Positions 5,988-7,149 of a stretch of DNA of 7,149 nucleotides are shown one piece after another (position 1 is the first letter of the stretch; each line of letters begins with the position of its first letter). Where the stretch lies: positions 1 through 7,149 of the forward strand of contig JAHHUD010000072.1 of the NCBI GenBank assembly GCA_020024185.1, given 5' to 3'. Made by a program: the position numbers and the translations under genes. Origin of the DNA: Oscillospiraceae bacterium (GTDB taxonomy: Bacteria; Bacillota; Clostridia; Oscillospirales; Ruminococcaceae). The notes beneath the pieces were generated by a model that saw nothing but the letters and a program-made list of their open reading frames with translations, searched no databases and was not told the origin of the DNA.

Positions 5988-6203
5988 ATGATACTTTTAA
6001 CAAAAAGAAATAACGAAAAGTTTCTGATTAATCATCTTCAAATACAATATATTGAGTTGATACCTGAAACAAAAATAGTAATGATGAATCACGATTATAT
6101 TCTTGTTCGTGAAACAACAGATGAAATAATAAAAAAAATTATGCACTATAATGCAAAAGTACAGGATATCCACAGGGAAATATCTATAGAGAACAAGCAT
6201 TAA
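5988..6203 (+). CDS. flbD: FlbD/SwrD family flagellar protein
   Basis: This is a 71-residue protein of the FlbD family (PF06289 type), called SwrD in Bacillus subtilis, where it raises flagellar motor power needed for swarming. It begins MILLTKRNNEKFLIN, matching the family's 'MI-lTrlnG--f-lN', followed by IQYIELIPETKIVMMNHDYILVRET ('ie-ie-tPdT-i-l-nG-k-vVkE'), then a C-terminal helix. The family's usual glycine after 'nN' is Asn here. The start ATG 5988 lies 10 bases after AAAAGGA. It sits between flgE and motA, the usual Firmicutes location and consistent with a role in stator function. It should not be confused with the unrelated Caulobacter transcription factor also named FlbD. No signal peptide or membrane segment is seen. 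Confidence 0.93.
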   Translation: MILLTKRNNEKFLINHLQIQYIELIPETKIVMMNHDYILVRETTDEIIKKIMHYNAKVQDIHREISIENKH

Positions 6204-6248
6204 TCTGAAAAAATAAATGTTTGATATTCCCAAAGGAGGATAAGAAAA

Positions 6249-7118
6249 ATGAAACAAAAAATGAATATAAACTACATAATAGGTGTAGTTGGGGCTATAC
6301 TTTTTTGTGTAGTTGGTATGGTTAGTAAAGTTACTCCGGACTTTAAAGTTCAAATAAATTTTAAATGGCTTTTGAATTTTTTTGATCCAGCTAGTATTTT
6401 TATTACAATTGGTTGTACATTATTTATTGTAGTAGCTAGTTTCCAAGGGTCAATGATTAAACAAATGGGAAAACACTTTAAAATTATTTTAAACAGTAAC
6501 CAGTTTGATCCTTTATTTTATATTGACCAACTTGAAGAACTTGCACAAGTTGCCAGAAAAGAAGGTCTTCTTGCTTTGGAAGAAAGAGCAAAACAACAGA
6601 CAGACCCATTTTTTAGACAAGCAGTTATGCTGGTAGTTGATGCTAATGATTCTGATAAAGTGCAAAATATTTTGGAAACAGATATAGATAATATGTCATC
6701 ACGTCATGATGCGGTTGCTAGGATGTATGAAAAAGCAGCAGGTATCGCACCAGCATTTGGTATGGTTGGTACATTGGTTGGTTTGGTTAATATGCTTAAA
6801 AGTATGGACTTGTCATCCGGTGGGCAAAGCAGTCTTGGTAGCGATATGGGTACAGCTTTAATTACAACACTGTATGGTTGTTTGCTTGCTCATATGATAT
6901 TTGGACCAATTGCAACACAATTGAGAAACCGTGACGAAGAAGAAGTTTTGTGTAAATTAATAATAGTAGAGGGTGTAAAATCTATCCAAGCAGGTGAAAA
7001 CCCTAAATTTATCCGTGAACGTCTTATGACATACATGTCTCAGAAAGAAAGAGAAATATCTAGTGGTGCGGATAATGGCGTAAAAGACAATAAAGGTAAA
7101 AAAATAAAAAATAGATAA
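6249..7118 (+). CDS. motA: MotA, flagellar motor stator proton/sodium channel subunit
   Basis: MotA forms, with MotB, the ion-conducting stator that drives rotor rotation in the inner membrane. The product has 289 residues. Hydrophobic segments lie at ~7-25, ~47-66, ~164-184 and ~200-221, the four expected membrane helices. The cytoplasmic loop carries RKEGLLALEE (103-112), holding the conserved charged residues that meet FliG. PAFGMVGTLVGLV (168-180) and GTALITTLYG through FGPIA (201-221) are the MotA/TolQ/ExbB core, with P168 and P220 matching the two functional prolines. The Lys-rich tail is cytoplasmic. The start ATG 6249 is 9 bases after a perfect AAAGGAGG at 6232-6239. The periplasmic stretch between helices 1 and 2 (~26-46) is somewhat longer than in short Firmicutes MotA. 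Whether it uses H+ or Na+ cannot be told from MotA alone. Confidence 0.97.
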   Translation: MKQKMNINYIIGVVGAILFCVVGMVSKVTPDFKVQINFKWLLNFFDPASIFITIGCTLFIVVASFQGSMIKQMGKHFKIILNSNQFDPLFYIDQLEELAQVARKEGLLALEERAKQQTDPFFRQAVMLVVDANDSDKVQNILETDIDNMSSRHDAVARMYEKAAGIAPAFGMVGTLVGLVNMLKSMDLSSGGQSSLGSDMGTALITTLYGCLLAHMIFGPIATQLRNRDEEEVLCKLIIVEGVKSIQAGENPKFIRERLMTYMSQKEREISSGADNGVKDNKGKKIKNR

Positions 7119-7145
7119 AATAATTTAAAGAAAAGAGTGAAGAGA

Positions 7146-7149
7146 ATGA
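7146..7149 (+). CDS. motB: Probable start of motB (cut by window end)
   Basis: An ATG at 7146-7148 follows a purine-rich stretch (AAGAAAAGAGTGAAGAG) 28 bases after the motA stop. motB nearly always follows motA, so this is the likely MotB start. Only the start codon and one further base are visible, so the identity is inferred from context alone. Confidence 0.4.

Noticed and set aside
5997..6353. 118-codon reverse-strand ORF opposite flbD and the motA start
   Set aside because: Low-complexity Tyr/Phe/His composition typical of an antisense shadow; it overlaps two well-supported genes on the other strand. The other reverse-strand ORFs in the window are rejected for the same reason.

Overview
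The window is a contiguous, single-strand (+) stretch of a flagellar/motility operon. In order it holds fliH (5' end cut off by the window), fliI, fliJ, fliK, flgD, a TIGR02530-type 'flagellar operon protein', flgE, flbD (swrD-like), motA, and what looks like the first bases of motB at the right edge. The DNA is strongly AT-rich, starts follow clear AAAGGAGG-type ribosome binding sites, and GTG starts occur. The order fliH-I-J-fliK-flgD-orf-flgE-flbD-motA-(motB) is that of the large fla/che operon of low-GC Firmicutes, most like Clostridia with motAB inside the operon. A Lachnospiraceae-like bacterium is my best guess, but the assignment to family is inference.

Left part (1-2501): the export ATPase module. 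FliH (ATPase regulator/stator), FliI (hexameric ATPase with intact Walker A, Walker B and arginine-finger motifs) and FliJ (coiled-coil stalk) power the flagellar type III secretion apparatus. Middle part (2502-5897): the hook module. FliK measures hook length and switches export specificity, FlgD is the hook cap, the TIGR02530 protein is a conserved operon member of unknown role, and FlgE is the hook subunit. Right part (5898-7149): FlbD/SwrD and MotA, the torque-generation module, with MotB expected just beyond the window.

No insertion sequence, CRISPR array, tRNA or rRNA gene, or integration signature was found, and no intergenic gap exceeds about 120 bases. No convincing promoter or U-tract terminator was seen, so the genes are probably co-transcribed from upstream. 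The main unexplained structure is in the gaps. Three of them (fliJ-fliK, orf-flgE, flgE-flbD) each carry a long perfect or near-perfect inverted repeat, and two of these bracket the hook gene flgE. They may be mRNA processing or stabilising hairpins that set protein stoichiometry. The rest is a conventional flagellar operon with some lineage-level oddities: no motE/ylxF gene between fliJ and fliK, a His/Gln-rich FliK tail, and an acidic low-complexity FlgD tail. I do not see a new defence, mobile or biosynthetic system.
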